Below, in pieces: positions 1 to 61,399 of a stretch of 64,000 nucleotides of DNA (its first letter is position 1; each line of letters starts with the position of its first letter). The DNA is taken from contig OX235262.1 in NCBI GenBank assembly GCA_944472135.2, positions 54,532,440 to 54,596,439 on the forward strand. Direction: 5' to 3'. The DNA is from Trichobilharzia regenti (taxonomy: Eukaryota; Platyhelminthes; Trematoda; Strigeidida; Schistosomatidae). The position numbers and the translations under genes are program-made. Below the pieces are notes generated by a model that had not been told where the DNA came from, made no database searches, and was given only the letters and a program-made list of their open reading frames with translations.

Positions 1-319
1 TATTACCAACACTGATACAGTGGCTTCTTGATTCCCATTCTCCCACCGTTAAGCCTCAATTGAAGTACCGTTTGATTTTGTTGATATTTCAAAAATGGCC
101 AAAAGTTCTCGGTAATTCCTACTTTAGTTCAGAGAATTTAGCTGCCTAATTAATATAATTGAGTGTGAATTAGGACGCAAGTTATAGTGGATCTCTCCCA
201 AGATCTGACGTAAATTCCACTGTATTAAAAATTCCGATTCATGTTAATATTTAAGAATCTTGTCTACATCACTGTTTTCAAGATATAGTACTATAGTCAT
301 AATTGTCTTCACCAGAGAA
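1..319. other. no recognisable feature
   Basis: AT-rich sequence in front of a LINE fragment. No coding motif or repeat was recognised. Confidence 0.4.
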
Positions 320-1065
320 TAATTAATCAGCATGTGTTTACACATCGAGAGGTGATTTGGCAAATACTTCGCTACTACGGGGTGCCGCCGACAATTATCC
401 ATCTCATCCAACAGTTATACGACAATGCTGCATGCCAAGTAATCCACAACGGGAAACTTACGGAATCCTTCCAAGTGAAGACGGGAGTAAGACAAGCTTG
501 CTGCCTACTATCGCCAATGATTTTCCTGATTGCAGTAAATTGGATAATGCGACAGACAGCGGGCAACGAGGAAACAGGCATAAAATGGACCCACACAAAA
601 AACTTGGGGGATCTGGACTTCACCGATGATATATGTCTGATTTTCAACGAACTGGAAGATGTGCAAGTGAAAAGCAACAAGTTGGCAGAAATAGCATCAA
701 AGATAGGACTTCAGATGAACAAAGAGAAAACAGCAACAGAGATCTCAGGCAATGAGCTAACCAATCCAGCAGGAACCAACTGTGCAATAAATATGCAGGA
801 AGAAATTGAGATGGACTGGCCATACTCTGAGGAAACCATCAGGTGACATCACTAGACAAGCCATTGCTCGAGTGGAACCCGAAAGGGAACCGGCGAGTTG
901 GTCGTCAGTGCAAGGGTGACTTGGGGAGGTCATGTGAAAAGGAGATGAAAGTATGTGGGTAGACTTGGAGCCAGGTGAAAACTCTAGCAGAGAACCAAAC
1001 GCAATGGAGACGCGAAGCTGAAGCCCTATGTTCCTCTAGGAATTAAAGGAAATAATAATAAATAA
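320..1065 (+). mobile_element. RTE/SR2-like LINE fragment (RT and C-terminus)
   Basis: The reverse-transcriptase region reads VIWQILRYYGVPPTIIHLIQ, then VKTGVRQACCLLSP, and LDFTDDICLIF where active copies have DFADD, so the catalytic motif is altered. After an internal stop it runs to the family C-terminus (DWPYSEETIR, ..MWSQVKTL-type) and the 3' tail 'gaagccctatgttcctctagg' followed by AATAATAAT. 5'-truncated and inactivated. Confidence 0.85.
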
Positions 1066-1479
1066 TGTTTTTACACTCTTTTTACATCCCAAGTGAAACA
1101 AAGGACTGCAAACTTCAGAGTTTCAGTATCGGTTTTTGTTTTTTTACTGGGTGGATTTGTTAGCATCATACCCAACAACGATGCCCTCTTTCTCAGATTA
1201 ACTACCAGTCAGTAAACGAGACGAAGTTTAGGACTGCGCCGATGAAAAATGGAACCCGGATGTTTGGTTGGTGAGCAATTTAACTTTGAACCACAGACGC
1301 ATTAAAATCTTCACCTGTTCAACCATTTACTAACACTACAGTAAGAGTATATTCATAATAGTATTTTCAGATGGTCGATTTATCTGAAAGGGATTTATTT
1401 TTATAGCATGTTTAGAAGATATCCAATGGTATTTCCTAGCGTGAAAGTTATCAGCTGCACTTTTCCTGAACTGTGAATG

Positions 1480-1610
1480 TAGTTCGTTATAGTGCTTTTG
1501 AGTTATTTCTATCCATACCTTTGTGTGTTGAATGGAGTATGGTAACTTGAACTGCTACATTTCTCTGCCAAGTTCTATAGTGAACACTCAGTCAGTCAGA
1601 ATATAGTTGT
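1480..1610 (+). mobile_element. RTE-like LINE 3'-end remnant
   Basis: The stretch ending 'gccaagttctatagtgaacactc' matches the 3' ends of the copies at 14720-14800 and 15620-15710. Only the tail is recognisable. Confidence 0.5.
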
Positions 1611-1859
1611 CACATCACTCTGAGTAGTTTCCTGTGACTCTTAAGATTTTAGTTATCCATAAGAAGGTATCATTGATGATTTGCTTAATTTTTGAAAACT
1701 GTCAAGCTTACAAAACTCCAAAATTGGATGGTTTCTAGACATTCAGACTTGCTCTTTTTTCATTTTGTTAAAGTCACAGTGAATATCTTCGAAATATTCT
1801 CTTATCGGTATGTTTTAACGTCTATTTTTGTTGGTTTCACATATAATAGTAGCTAATTA

Positions 1860-2345
1860 AGATGTTTTTAGTTAATCGCTTAGATTGTTAAGCTGCATCG
1901 ATTAAGATGTTTAGGACATATGATACGCATACTTACCCCATCGACTTACTCGTTGAGCTGTGTTAGCAAGCCTAGAATTAGGTTGAAAAAGAGGTAGAGG
2001 TAGTCAAATCAGAGTGCTTGATTGTTGGTTTTAAGCACTTAAAGGGGGGGGGTTGTAGGCTGCCTAGTTGGGGTCTTTGAGACGCTAAGATTCAATGACG
2101 ACATGGTTCGGAAACGTTTCCATTGGAGGTGAAGTCATTCTTTCTTTATGGATAGACTCTTAGATCCCTTAAATGATCATTATTCTCAATGTAATTACTT
2201 TCTCTTCTGTACGTTTCTGATTATTGTCTTTTCTCTGTATTTTGTCTCTGTCTCCACATTTATGTGTGCTTGACGATAGGTGACAAGTTGATCTTTTGTA
2301 CTTCTATGCAAAATTCTACTCTGAGAACTCAGTCAACTCGTTTAG
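1860..2345 (+). mobile_element. RTE-like LINE 3' remnant
   Basis: The conceptual RCLGHMIRI...AM/CVSKPRI segment corresponds to the LGHVLRMPSHRIPRRAMLAD part of the better copy at 15230-15300. A run of nine G lies at about 2044-2052. Heavily decayed. Confidence 0.55.
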
Positions 2346-2479
2346 TTCTTAGTTCCGACTGCCTTTAATAGTAGTAAAGGGTGTTTTACTATGTAATACT
2401 GTTTTTAGGGGCTAGTTATGTGGTGCATGTACATTTCTAACGAATTAGGTTAATAGTGATAGCAATAATTTTTTTTTCT

Positions 2480-2680
2480 TTTTTTTTCGCTTATACCTTG
2501 ATTCCACACAGTACTTTTGGTAGAAGTATGGAATTTTCAGCATGTGATATCGGTAGCCCAAATTTCACACGTCTACCATTGATATCAGATGTGCATCGGC
2601 AGGGGATCGAATCCCGGACCATTTGTATGGTCGGTGAGAGTCTTAACCGCTGTGCCACTGACGCACAAATAATAGCCTTA
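2480..2680 (-). mobile_element. tRNA-derived SINE
   Basis: The minus strand begins 'tgcgtcagtggcacagcgg' (A-box-like) and has the B-box-like 'gggattcgatcccc'. The 3' part mentions a stretch shared with copies at 41195 and 61070 ('gatatcacatgctgaaaatt'). Confidence 0.75.
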
Positions 2681-3289
2681 TTCGAGGCAAAATCTTTATC
2701 CACTCTACAGAATTCTCAGCATAATTTATGGCATAATATTTCCTCCTCATCCAGGATTTTCAAGTGAAATAGCAGTCTATACTGTATCAAGTTACTCTGG
2801 GCCGTTCAATCTGAAGCGTAGACTAATCCCTCATGATATATTTCCTTCGTCTCCGCTTAATGTGAACCGTCAGTCTGAAAGCTAGTCGAAAAAATAAGTG
2901 AGTGCATTTTGCGATTCATAGAAGTAATTGAATTGTTAAGACACTTTGAACTACAGAAAATATGATGCATTGCGTCTGGTGGAAATTCAAGTAACCAAAT
3001 GATTCAGACAGGTCGCCAAAATTAACTCATGTTTCTTCAAATGTTGGGTTTTAGACTTCTGTTCCACTGCTTAGTTATGTAAACCATATCCTATCATTTT
3101 TGAGTACGATATGTTTATTATTTATATTTTGTAGATGTATGTGTGTTTTTTAAAAGTTTTTCTTGAATTATATTGATCGCCAAATTGTCGACATTTGGCT
3201 GCCTTGAACAAATTCTTCAATAGCACTTTTAATTTCATTCTATGTTATGTGTTTATATCAATAGCTGAGAATGGGTGGAGTGTGCAGAT

Positions 3290-3610
3290 TACACTCATGG
3301 CATTTCATTCATTTTTCGACTTTTCCGTCAGTTGATTGGACCGAAGTGCTCGGTCTCAGGTTGACATGTCGGCTTCTTGTGCAGATGCTTCGACGATGTT
3401 TGGGCATGTAATTAGAAGTTAGTTGGTAGATGGTGACTAGCAGTGGAATCCATAATGCGCATTTCATCCTATTTGGATCCCGTCAGCCGGATGTATCTTA
3501 ATTCCGCAGTCGGTGTTGATGTTCCCACCGAGACTGGAGCCAATTACCCATAGTTTCAAACGTCAAAGTGTTATCCACTAGACCACTGGGGCCACGAGAG
3601 GCACCTCTTG
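3290..3610 (-). mobile_element. Sm-alpha-type SINE
   Basis: The minus strand begins 'ccagtggtctagtggataac' (tRNA-like A box), passes a hammerhead segment, and ends 'gaccgagcacttcggtccaa'. It is the same family as 46755-47060 (+) and 3640-3800 (+). Confidence 0.8.
3441..3500 (-). ncRNA. hammerhead-ribozyme-like core (degenerate)
   Basis: Minus strand: CTGACGG at 3486-3480 in place of CTGANGA, stem II ATCC/GGAT around CAAATA, then GAAA at 3465-3462. The last core A is changed to G, so activity is doubtful. Schistosome Sm-alpha repeats are known to encode hammerheads. Confidence 0.65.
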
Positions 3611-3639
3611 TGCAACGGCTTATATTAATTATTTAATTC

Positions 3640-3800
3640 AATTTTAGATTTTCACGTCGATTGAAACTATGGGCACTGAGCTTGAGCCTCGGTGGGAATA
3701 TTATCACTCACTGGGAGGTACATCCAGATGACGAGTCCCGAATAGGACGAAATGCGCATCCACGGATTCCATTGCTAGTCACCATCCATGGTAGTTTAAA
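3640..3800 (+). mobile_element. Sm-alpha-type SINE fragment with hammerhead-like core
   Basis: The hammerhead segment is at 3718-3770: ATGACGA (3728-3734), stem II GTCC/GGAC, GAAA at 3749-3752. The first core base C is A, so it is one change from the canonical core. It lies head to head with the copy at 3290-3610. Confidence 0.7.
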
Positions 3801-3954
3801 AATGAAGACAAAGACATTTATTTCTGAGTCGCCTACTAATTAATATCAAGAAAAATTGAGCAATACAGAAGTTATGGTTGATTTTTCATTGTATTTCGTC
3901 CCAGTGGTTGAATAGACAACGACCTTACCTCTTTTCGATACATGTACAGAACAT

Positions 3955-4220
3955 GGGCACTGTGGTAGAGTATAACTCCATTATGGATAAGATTTTTATT
4001 TTGATAGATCACACAATGTTTTACAGTGATATTAACTGATGACGTTTCGAGCACAAATTATTCCTCATAGTCATATCAAGTCACTCATGTATATAAATCA
4101 AGCGAAATGTTGTGTGAGTTACTTGATATGATGATTATGAGCAATAATTTGTGTTCAAAACGTCATCAGTTAATATTACTGTACAACATTGTGTAATTTA
4201 TCAAAATAAAAATCTTATGC
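3955..4220. repeat. inverted pair of PLE-like terminal repeats
   Basis: Left arm about 3965-4075 (gataagatttttattttgat ... atcatat caagt) and right arm about 4105-4215 are reverse complements with a spacer of about 30 bp. The same arm occurs at 25105-25215, 52325-52450 and 53640-53770, where it bounds PLE coding fragments. Confidence 0.8.
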
Positions 4221-4224
4221 ATAG

Positions 4225-4350
4225 TGGACCTTACCTCCTAACCGGGAAGTCCTGAGTACGGTCTTTGATAGGGTCATAGCTGTGTTCTGATGAAGAGTCC
4301 CAAACTATGACGAAGCGGCTTCCATTTCCCCTTGGTGTTCTATGGTTCTC
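4225..4350 (+). mobile_element. hammerhead-bearing SINE fragment
   Basis: CTGATGA at 4287-4293, GAGTCC, then CGAAG where the core needs GAAA (last A is G). A tRNA-like segment precedes it (4230-4275). Degenerate. Confidence 0.6.
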
Positions 4351-4564
4351 TTTACAATCTAAAACTTGAAAGTGCAAACAATCGCCAATTTGGAAAAATA
4401 AATGAGCATAAAGTGGTATTTATTTGACAAACTTTCTGCTTCTTTTTCGTTATTTCACTTTACAAGAACACGGCTAAGTATAAATGAAGGTAAATTATTA
4501 AAAAAAGTGCCTAAGAAGCTGTTAATCTAAAAAAATATTCTTTCGATAAGTTCATGATAGCTTA

Positions 4565-4570
4565 TTTATT
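4565..4570 (-). promoter_or_regulatory. candidate polyadenylation signal
   Basis: AATAAA on the minus strand about 270 nt past the kinase stop codon. Another lies at 4419-4424. AT-rich sequence makes chance matches likely. Confidence 0.3.
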
Positions 4571-4841
4571 CAATATTTACTAGTTATTTCGCATTTTAAA
4601 AAATTCACCATTTTAACATTTGCCTACTCATAAGTAGTCAAACGTAAAAACATTCAGTAAATTCTATACATTCGGCTTCTTGTCATAAAGTGATGGAATA
4701 ATCACTTAAATATTCCATTTTATAATGTATTACAGTTATTTAGGCAAAAAAAATACTAAAACAAAGAAAAAGAGATTAAAAAATCGAAAATACCCTGCAA
4801 TTTTTTTTACCAGAATGACAATAAATATGATGATAAATAAT

Positions 4842-54415
<49,574 letters not shown>

Positions 54416-54574
54416 CTTTCATGTAATGAAAAGGTGATATGAAACGTTTGAATTTATGATTAAATCACTTTAAATGAGTGTATAAAATGTTTCATAATAA
54501 TATTAATAATAATACTAAAGACATTAATAACAGCTAAATAGTTAAAAGAGAATCATACAATGATTCCCATTTAT

Positions 54575-55230
54575 AAATTTGAACAAAGAAAGAAGAAACA
54601 TTGGCGCAGAACAATCTGGATCCACTTTATTTCGTCGGTTCTCATCAGCTGCGTACAACCTTTGTCCATTAGTAAGCATACTGTCAGAGCGCCATAGTAA
54701 AATAAGGCGTTGCGACTTAAAAGTTGTCTAAAGTGTTACGACATATATATATATCTTGTTAGAGAGATATTTCTTCACCCCAACCCTTATTATTCGCTTG
54801 ACTCTCTTAAGAGATAATTTTTTTCTTGAACTTCTGAGTTCTGCTCACTGCATTACACCATTAACTTCTCATATGACCTCATGCGCACCGAAAGTTTGAT
54901 CTTCTCTTATGTAATTACGTAACTGCTACTAATTTTCTTTTGTTACCACTCTAACGATACAACTGTTGATTAATTTTTTTCAAGAAACTTTTCTCTAACA
55001 AGACATACATATATATATCGTAACACTTTAGACAACTTGTAAGTCGCAACGCCTTATTTCACTGTGACGCTCTGATACTGTGCTTGCTAATGGACGAAAG
55101 TTTGCGAAAATTGTACATTTTTTATTTTATTAAAGAATTTAGGTCGTACGCCGCTGATGAGAACCGATGAAACAAAGTGGGTCCAAATTATTCTGGGCAA
55201 ATGTTTCTTCTTTCTTTGTTCAAAGTTAAA
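54575..55230. repeat. large inverted repeat (foldback element)
   Basis: Left arm 54575-54785 and right arm 54985-55225 are reverse complements ('gaacaaagaaagaagaaaca', 'aataaggcgttgcgactta', 'tctaaagtgttacga'). The spacer of about 200 bp has no coding motif. The right arm carries CTGATGAGAACCGATGAAAC at 55152-55171. Confidence 0.85.
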
Positions 55231-55599
55231 AGAAAGCCTTTCAGGTCAGCGCTTTGTAAGTGGATACCAATTAACAGACTCTTATTAGAGTAAGTTCCAA
55301 GAGACATGCGTCTCAACTCTCACAACCACTTTGTTTATAAGAGGAAGTGAATGAAATATAAACAATATTTGTGTCTATAAGTACACCAAAGAGATATCTA
55401 AACTAAAGCTTCAAGAGCCTTTAAAAGAATCAGTAAGATACACTAAATTGATTTTTAAAGACTTATTTATCCAGTGCTCACTGGCGACTGACTGCAGAAT
55501 GAAGTCACCTGAAAAAGTGAAAAAAGCGAAAAGTCCTGACTAAAGGGGTTCTTTTAAGGTGGTTGTAAGGATAGACTAGAAAATTAACAATGGCAGTGA

Positions 55600-55770
55600 C
55601 TGGCGGTCAAGCTATGTATTGTGAACTCTCAAAAGCTAGAACTCATGGATTACAAGCTTTATAACCTAAAAGTCTAAATGGGCTCTGATGAAGAGCCCTA
55701 AACTAGAACGAAACGGCTATCCAGTACTCAATAGTTCTCTGACTGAAGTAAGTTCGACATCAAGCTCAAA
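55600..55770 (+). mobile_element. hammerhead-bearing SINE
   Basis: CTGATGA at 55685-55691 and GAAA at 55710-55713 are intact; GTCC/GGAC of stem II has changed to GCCC/GAAC, and the GTC triplet to ATC, which still fits NUH. Confidence 0.65.
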
Positions 55771-56189
55771 AACAACTTTGGTAATGCACATGTGTTAGAG
55801 GAAATCACTCCTATAAAAAGTTCTTATTTAAGATCGTCTTTCATTGCCCCGGAATCAGCAGGGATGTTGATAGCGCTTACTGGGAACAAAAAATTGGATT
55901 TAAATTTGTAACATAAATATTAAGTCAGTCAGTACTTTTTGGTTCGGAGAATCAACGCTTGCCGCCAAAGTCATTCCCAGCTATTTTCTCTAGTCTTTCA
56001 TTAATGCACTGATTTTTTCACTACTGAAGATAAGATTTCCAGCTGGATAGAGGTAGCGAACAATAATGGAAATGTGCTAGAGAGTAAATCAGACAATAGC
56101 CAATCAATCAACAAATATGCTTCATGAACTAAAAGACATGAATTCGAAGCATGCTGAGGAGGCATTCAAGTGACATAACACTCCAGGCA

Positions 56190-56370
56190 GATATTATATC
56201 TAAACCTGAATAGATATGATATGCAGAAGACCATATCTGGCGGAAATTGTTGCTTGTCAGAAGTTGTGAAGCCAGTTAAAACTGATCACAAAGGAAAGAA
56301 AATAACTCGGTGCTCAACTGAAGCCCTATGTTCCACTCGAGACCTAAGGAATAAATGACACTAAGATGTG
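56190..56370 (+). mobile_element. RTE-like LINE 3' end
   Basis: 'ggtgctcaactgaagcccta' then 'tgttccactcgagacctaag' matches the family tail. Confidence 0.5.
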
Positions 56371-56659
56371 AAACCTATCGGGGAATAAGAATCACAAATT
56401 TTTTCAAAAATGTTGAAAGTCTTATGGAAGTGGATCGCCTAATAATGCATTTTGGATACAAAAGCATAAATAATCGGTGTCAGCTGAAAAGGAATATTTT
56501 CAGTGTGTGTTATTGAAATATTTCTCTGGGTTATCAAGGAATGCATATGAGAGAAACTGTACTCAACGCATACAATATATATTATAGACCTCTGTCTAAG
56601 TCAGTCTTAATCCAACATGCATAAAGGTACTATTTCTAATTAGGAAGTTAGATATGATT

Positions 56660-58240
56660 GAGAAAATTTGTAGCTCAGGTGGATGATTTTGATGTGGTTT
56701 TGTTCTCTGAGCTGGATGGTTAGTTTGCGAAGCTTTCATCACCCTACTGGGTGACATCTTCAGCGCATACTTCAATTTGAAGTGAGCTTTTAGATTTCTC
56801 CACGAGTTTATTAATCATCCCTCCTGATGACGTTGGACGTGACTGGTTGTATTTTTGTGTTTTCACACTCTCTAGGCTACTTGTATTGGAACTGATTGTT
56901 TCTTGGACTTGAACTTTGACCCTTTGTGTGTGAAGTTTCTTTCTTATTGGTTGATAAATTTTGTCTATCTCGATGGGTCTATTGATTGATGATTCATCGG
57001 GATGCCAAGCTTCAAAAAATTCTCTAGCATTCTTGTTATTTCCTCTGTCTAATATTTGAACGTTGTCCCAGTCGAATTGATGTCCGTGGTTGTCCGTATG
57101 TAGTGATATGAGGGAGTGGATATCATGTCTTTTGACGGCTAGCTTACGTTCGTGGATACGAAGACGAAGGGAATGTCCACTTTGGCCAATGTAGTGTTTC
57201 TCGAAGTTGCTACAGTTTATTTTGTAGGTGGTGTTGGTTTTATCTTCTTTCGCTGTTGAGTCTTTTGGTTGACATAGAATTGAGTGAAGCGACTTTGTTG
57301 GTTTGTGTACGACGTCGATTCCCAAAGGTTTGAATAGTTTTGTGGTGATTTCTGAGATATCCTTTATGTATGGTAAGGCGATTTTCTTTGTGCTTTCCTT
57401 GGGGGCTTTTGGTTTGATAGATTGGCTTGGGGGTATATGTCTTATGATGAAATTCCGTGGATATCCATTCTTTTGGAAGACGTCCATGAGATAATTTTCT
57501 TCAATTTTCCTTAAGGTGGGAGTGCTGCAGTGAGTCCTTGCTCTCTTGAATAGTGTTTGTATGCAATTCCTTTTGTGTGTTATTGGGTTGTTGCTGTTGT
57601 AATTCAGTATTTGGTCTGTGTGAGCTGATTTTCTATAAACTTGAGTTTCTAACTCCCCTGTAGTTGTTCGCTTGACTAAGACGTCCAAAAATGGTATTTT
57701 GTTCTCGGATTCCTCTTCTCTTGTGAATTTGATGTCGTTGAAGACGTTGTTTATTAAGTTGTGATTATTATTATTATCACAAAAGTGTTGTCGACGTAAC
57801 ATATCCGAATCTTGGGTTTGATCTTTGGTAGAATTATGTTTTCGAGCCTTCGCATCACTGCTTCTGCAATCAAACTTGATATTGGCGATCCCATGGGTGT
57901 TCCTGTGACTTGTTCATATATTTCGCTGCTGAATTGGAAGTATGTTGTTAAGCATAGGTTTTTGCATTCCATCCAGCATTGTTGCATTGTTGATTGTTGT
58001 GGGAGGTGTTCGTCGTTGCTAAGTAATTACTCCATTGTTTCTTCTGCTAGTTTTGTCCGATAGAGGTATATAGTGCTGTGACGTTGAAGGATATCTTTAT
58101 CTCTTGTTCATCTATTTGGATGCCTCTGATTTTCTCTAGGAATTGGATAGCAGAGTTGATGGAGTGATCACAGGATTCCATTAGGTGCTTTAGTTTTCTG
58201 TACAATTCTTTGGATAAATTATATGATGGAGTTCCTGGGA
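56660..58240 (-). mobile_element. Penelope-like element, RT to GIY-YIG
   Basis: Minus strand: SFNVTALYTSI (about 58060), GTPMGSPISSLIAEAVMRRL (about 57890), ICYVDNTFVI (palm YVDN, not YVDD), then a 352-codon open frame 57802-56744 with IPFLDVLVKR, TYKINCSNFEKHYIGQSGHS (GIY-YIG) and HERKLAVKRHD. It ends in a terminal segment (56690-56830) also seen at 39745-40075. The long open frame suggests a fairly recent copy. Confidence 0.9.
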
Positions 58241-58547
58241 GTGATACAACTAGTCGTAACGGGATATTTGGTTTTCCTCATGAAATCATTTGAGCTGAAA
58301 ACCAATTTTAAGGATAACAACAGCCAGTAAAAGCTTCACTCTAATTCGTGACTCATGGAGGTGGTGCAAATACACAACATCCTTTTAGATAGCACATCAG
58401 ACCATCCATTTTCACGAAAAATGTACTATCATTTCAACCAGAGGGTTGAAATTTAATTGCTACTCCAGTAGCTGAGACTGTTAAACATGAAATATACTGT
58501 AACAACGGAAGGCAAGACATCGAAGCCAAGGCATATTTTGGTTTAAA

Positions 58548-58552
58548 CAAAC

Positions 58553-58615
<63 letters not shown>
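58548..58615 (+). repeat. (CT)n(AT)n microsatellite
   Basis: About 13 CT units followed directly by about 18 AT units. Confidence 0.95.
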
Positions 58616-58616
<1 letters not shown>

Positions 58617-58619
58617 GTC

Positions 58620-59385
58620 AACCAATCACTGAGAGTTTGATTCTGGTTTAAATTAAACGATATGCAATAGAATGTTCAGATATACGTAGTATTCTGTTGT
58701 TTATGTTATATTTAACCGTGGAAATATGTGAGAATCATATTCCTTTGGAACAAATTGTCTGTATCATATCACTACAATACTCACAAACTGTTCAGTCTGT
58801 TAGTACTATGAATGCAGTTCATCTGCTTACATATGAAACATTTTTTTATCAGGTGAAGAAGATATGAAAGTATGTGCTAACAACTTCAAACTATATTAGT
58901 AGATAGTTTAATAATTTGATGAACAACTTGCGTAGCATGTAAGCAGTTTACCGCTATCTGGGAAATTATTCCCATAGTTATACCCTCAAAGATCTAGTAG
59001 TCTTTAGCATCAGATTTTGGGATGAACGGAATTGTTTACCAGTTTCACATTTCACAGTCTTGAAGGCTGTTTCTGCTCTTTTTGAATGATATTTTGCGGA
59101 TGTGTACTGTCACCGAAAATGTTTTCTACAACAGCTAATTTCTCTCCAAAATTTTTATTAGAACAAATATTTTATGTTATTCACACTGACTTGATTCCTC
59201 TTAAGCAAGACGTAGTGAAAGTTGTGGTAAGATAGTGGGTATTATTTGAAGACAAAGAAACTTGAAGTCATCAAACAGGCGCTTCAGTGATATTCTATTA
59301 AATAATATTATCAAATCTTAATCAGCATATATGCAGTGAAATACAGCTACATACGAAATCTAAGGAAGTAATCAAAAAATATCAA
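58620..59385. other. nothing recognised
   Basis: AT-rich. The open frame on minus near 59060-59160 has no family match. Confidence 0.35.
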
Positions 59386-59389
59386 CTTT

Positions 59390-60310
59390 ATACATATACT
59401 TCAAATGAATTGTCGTCAAGATTTGACAGAATAGTTCTAAAATATTTGAGCGCCGAGTGAGAAGTAGGCATTTGTAAAAAAAATTATATTTGTAAAATCC
59501 CAGCGAGATTGAAATGAGTAATTCCAACGTTTCGTTCGGCAATCTGGTCCGAACTTCTTCAGGGAAATTAATCGAAATTAACATAACAGAGGTTTATATA
59601 CGAAAGGAACATCTCTTGTTTTTAAAAACTTTGCCCAATTATGAGTCATAAAACAAGTGTCAACAAGTATAATAAACAAAATTGTATGAGCTCTGATCAG
59701 AAGTTGACCTCGGACTTACAAATATTGGTCTACCTTTGTTAGATACTTTAAACAGAGTGTGTGTGTGGGGGTAAACAGTTGTAAAACATTTCTTAACGTC
59801 TCCATAATAAGATATAGACAGTCGGGAATTTTGACCAATTATTATTAATTATTATTATTAATTAGTGATAAATATCCATTTTTATTTATTATTCATGATT
59901 TCCTATGCATCAGCTAACATAACACCTTCATGTCTGTTCAAACTGTTAGTATCTAGAATTTTATGACTAAACGTATTTTCAAAATTATGGTGTTTAGAAT
60001 TAGAGTTTAGTTGAAGCACCCTGTAGAACTAATTGCTTTTCTTCTTTCTGAAGATTGAGCTGCTTTATTCGACCTACTGGAGTTGTCAGGTGACTCAACA
60101 GCTACGGATTTAGGATATGCATTTTGTTGCAGACAATGGAGAGTGAAAACACGATGATTGTGCCAATTACATAGTTTCTCTGTTAACTTAATTCGATTGC
60201 AAAACAATTCAATTTCGATTAATTTTCCCGAAGAAGTGTGAACCAGATTGCCGTACGAAACGTTGGAATTACTCACTGAGATTTTACAAATATAATTTTT
60301 TTACATATAC
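59390..60310. mobile_element. PLE-like foldback element with hammerhead-like ends
   Basis: Left end 59395-59590 (-) and right end 60215-60305 (+) are inverted copies ('acgttggaattactca', 'attttacaaatataattttt'). The interior has an 89-codon open frame on minus (60007-60276, RSNKAAQSSERRKAIS) of unknown relation. The left end matches the insert at 16336-16535. Confidence 0.7.
59521..59580 (-). ncRNA. hammerhead-ribozyme-like motif
   Basis: Minus strand: CTGAAGA (59562-59556) fits CUGANGA. Stem II GTTCGG/CCGAAC (59554-59549, 59539-59534) is perfect, then GAAA (59533-59530). AATTTCC and GGAATT can form stem I around it. Stem III is minimal and the cleavage site is probably GTT. PLE terminal repeats are known to carry such ribozymes. 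Confidence 0.6.
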
Positions 60311-61064
60311 TTTATACTACTGAACTATGTAAAGAACTGGAACCACTGAAATCAACTATCACTGTTTGTCAGCAAATATGAGATGATATGAACGCAGTGA
60401 CTGTAAACTATAGCATCCCGAAACCAAGCTACCCAATGAACAGATTGATAACCTTGAAGAATTTAAGTACAGCAATAGGTTTAACCTGACTATGAGAACT
60501 CCTATGAAAAGTTAGGAGATTTTCTTGAAACATATACAAGAATACTTTCTTATGTAACCACTTTTTAACATAACATTACTTGTATATAGACGTTTATTTC
60601 AAATTACGCTCTCCTACTTCTGACGTATCTGATTGGTCGCTGGAGGTAGTTTTGTTTTGGTCTGCTATAGTTTAGAGTCACTAGACAGCCCTTTCTTTCA
60701 AATATTAATGACATCGCTAGAAGAGTACTCATCCTGACTCCACTCAAAGAATCAAATTAGTTGTGGTTATCTACTTTAACAAAATGGTAATACAATAAAA
60801 CACAAATAGTTATTTGCAGAATGCACAGTTCAAGGAGAAAGTTCACCAAAGGTTTGTTTAGAAACTCAACGTATTCAGATCGGAACATACAGTCTTCAGC
60901 ACAATACACTGATATGGATGGTAGGTAATCACTGATGTCAACCAACAGTGTTCGCTTAAATATCATTTGTCAACAAAATCTAGAACTGTCTATAAAGTGT
61001 CTACCAATAGTGTATACAATTTCAAAAAAAAATTGTATTTATTTTTACTTTTTTTATTTTTATT

Positions 61065-61245
61065 GCAGCTTGATGCCACGCCGTATTTTTGGTACAAGTA
61101 TGGAATTTTCGGCATGTGATATCAGTAGCCCAAATTTTGCAGGCCAACCATGGATACCAGGTGTCCGTCGGCAGGGGATCGAACCTCAGATCATGTGCAT
61201 GGTCGGCGAGAGTCCTAACCACTGTGCCACCGACGCACAATTCAC
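61065..61245 (-). mobile_element. tRNA-derived SINE
   Basis: Minus strand: 'tgcgtcggtggcacagtgg', 'gaggttcgatcccctgcc', 'gatatcacatgccgaaaatt'. Same subfamily as 2480 and 41190. Confidence 0.8.
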
Positions 61246-61399
61246 ACAGTGATACACCAATTGACTGGACATTGGTTTTCAGGAGAACAAAACACACCCA
61301 TCCCTGCCTCTTGCGAGACGAGACTGGCATGAAGGATCATCCTGTGACGCAACCACTCGAGAGCCCTCTCCCTCGATGGACCAAATGTTTCATCAGAAT

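Noticed and set aside
375..680. 101-codon minus open frame
   Set aside because: Antisense shadow of the LINE reverse-transcriptase sequence.
3955..4220. Hammerhead within 'ctgatgacgtttcgagc'
   Set aside because: CUGAUGA is present but no GAAA follows at workable distance on the same strand; on the other strand GCTCGAAAC lacks a proper CUGANGA.
58434..58625. Open frame with IYIYIY and RERERE repeats
   Set aside because: Translation of the (CT)n(AT)n microsatellite.
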